From the NCBI GenBank assembly GCA_900290295.1, contig OMSW01000290.1, positions 360-37,446 of the forward strand: DNA of 37,087 bases. The letters are read 5' to 3'. Each line of letters begins with the position of its first letter. Within the stretch, counting starts at the first letter, position 1. The notes beneath the pieces were generated by a model that saw nothing but the letters and a program-made list of their open reading frames with translations, searched no databases and was not told where the DNA came from. Made by a program: the position numbers and the translations under genes. Origin of the DNA: Burkholderiales bacterium. Lineage in GTDB: Bacteria; Pseudomonadota; Gammaproteobacteria; Burkholderiales; Burkholderiaceae_F. Shown one piece after another: positions 36,217 to 37,087 of this stretch.

Positions 36217-37087
36217 TCAGTCGACCCTCGGCCGGTTCTCGGGCTGGCCTTCGTACGGATCCGCCGGAAGGAGGCCCTCGACCGCGTGCCGCACCCGGCT
36301 GCTGACCGTGGGAAGAATCCGGGGGTGGGTGAACACGTAGAAGCGCTCGGCGCGGATCGCGTCGAAGGTCATCTGCGCTACCTGGGCGGCGCTAAGTCGA
36401 CTGCTTTCGATCGCCTTTGCCGTCTGCGTATGTGCGGCGCGCTGTGAGGCGGTCGGCGCGGGGCCGTCCGCCGTCCGGTCCGGACGGTTGCGCTCGGAAC
36501 GGCCAATGCCGGTAGCGACAAAAGCCGGGCTCAGCAGCGTGACCCCGATCTTCGAGTCTGCCAGCCGCAAATCGTGGAACAGGGATTCGGTCAGCGCGAC
36601 GACCGCATGCTTGCTTACGCTGTACACCCCCATCAGCGGCGCGCTCAGCCAACCGGCCGCCGACGCCGTATTGACAATATGCGCGGGCTCGCCGGCACGG
36701 CTCGATTCCAGCATTCCCGGCACGAAGTAGTGCAGCCCGTGCACAACGCCCATCAAATTGACGCCCAGTACCCACTGCCAGTCGTGCTCCGTGTTTTCCC
36801 AAACATAGCCGCCGGCGCCGACGCCGGCATTGTTGAACAGCAAGTGAACCGGACCGAACTCGCGCTGCGCGCGTGCCGCCAGGCGCTCGACTTGAGCTGC
36901 CTGCGACACGTCGACCCGCACGCCGATGACATTTGGCTTGTCGCCAAGCTCGGCGACGAGCTCCTCCAGGGCTGCCTGGTCGACGTCCGCGAGCACGAGG
37001 CGCATTCCCAACGATCGCGCACTGCGCGCGAACTCGCGTCCGAACCCGCTCGCAGCCCCGGTTATCACCGCCGTTCGTCCATGGAAG
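36217..37087 (-). CDS. Short-chain dehydrogenase/reductase, 5' end outside window
   Basis: The frame runs off the right edge; the visible part is 289 residues and probably lacks only a few N-terminal residues, because the first readable codons are FHGRTAVITGAASGFG, the usual SDR beginning. The cofactor loop TGAASGFG, NNAG, TASAAG with the catalytic Ser and YSVSK with Tyr and Lys are all present. The C-terminal extension (DRTADGPAPT onward to about residue 285), with FYVFTHPRILP, is longer than in minimal SDRs and fits a subgroup of about 290 residues. It converges on the ligase gene with 79 nt of GC-rich sequence between them and belongs to a different transcript. Substrate unknown. Confidence 0.9.
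   Translation of the reverse strand, partial: FHGRTAVITGAASGFGREFARSARSLGMRLVLADVDQAALEELVAELGDKPNVIGVRVDVSQAAQVERLAARAQREFGPVHLLFNNAGVGAGGYVWENTEHDWQWVLGVNLMGVVHGLHYFVPGMLESSRAGEPAHIVNTASAAGWLSAPLMGVYSVSKHAVVALTESLFHDLRLADSKIGVTLLSPAFVATGIGRSERNRPDRTADGPAPTASQRAAHTQTAKAIESSRLSAAQVAQMTFDAIRAERFYVFTHPRILPTVSSRVRHAVEGLLPADPYEGQPENRPRVD

Overview
The window is G+C-rich, densely coded chromosomal DNA of a Pseudomonadota bacterium. Gene content (a full branched-chain-amide-type ABC cassette, several paralogous acyl-CoA dehydrogenases, and a conserved FFLTDLYG protein I recall from Burkholderiales/Rhodocyclales) suggests Betaproteobacteria; this is inference from family content, not a phylogeny. 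No rRNA, tRNA, CRISPR array, intact insertion sequence or phage gene was seen.

Left part (1-12.4 kb), carbon storage and sugar-phosphate metabolism. The 5' part of a wax-ester synthase/diacylglycerol acyltransferase runs off the left edge, followed by a conserved protein of unknown function. Two glycan-hydrolase genes on the minus strand, a GH63-like glucosidase and an amylo-alpha-1,6-glucosidase, overlap by 4 nt. Divergent from them is a tight plus-strand operon tal - ROK sugar kinase - gnd - zwf - pgl. Released glucose could be phosphorylated by the ROK kinase, oxidised by Zwf/Pgl/Gnd, and rearranged by transaldolase.

Middle (12.6-17.6 kb), an ABC importer of the branched-chain amino acid/amide family on the minus strand in the order livG-livF-livH-livM-livK. 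It is driven by a good sigma70-like promoter with a 19-nt palindrome just upstream. A strong hairpin separates its end from the end of the pentose-phosphate operon. About 660 nt without a convincing gene follows.

Right part (18.2-37.1 kb), an acyl-CoA catabolic island. It holds a zinc alcohol dehydrogenase, a frameshifted IclR regulator, a large DmdC-like acyl-CoA dehydrogenase, and a long plus-strand series: fused enoyl-CoA hydratase/3-hydroxyacyl-CoA dehydrogenase, thiolase, SDR, APH-type kinase, ACAD11-type acyl-CoA dehydrogenase, quinone-oxidoreductase-like MDR, MaoC hydratase, class II aldolase-like protein, broken GhrA-like reductase, two-subunit PimC/PimD-like acyl-CoA dehydrogenase (small subunit frameshifted) and an AMP-forming acyl-CoA ligase. 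A truncated SDR lies at the right edge.

The most interesting element is the SDR-kinase-ACAD trio. The kinase and the ACAD match the N- and C-terminal halves of animal ACAD11 but are encoded as neighbouring genes, and the set parallels the levulinate (lva) pathway. This predicts catabolism of 4-oxo/4-hydroxy acids through a 4-phosphoacyl-CoA intermediate that then enters the adjacent beta-oxidation genes. Three genes in this island carry different kinds of frame-breaking lesion, so real decay and assembly error both need testing.
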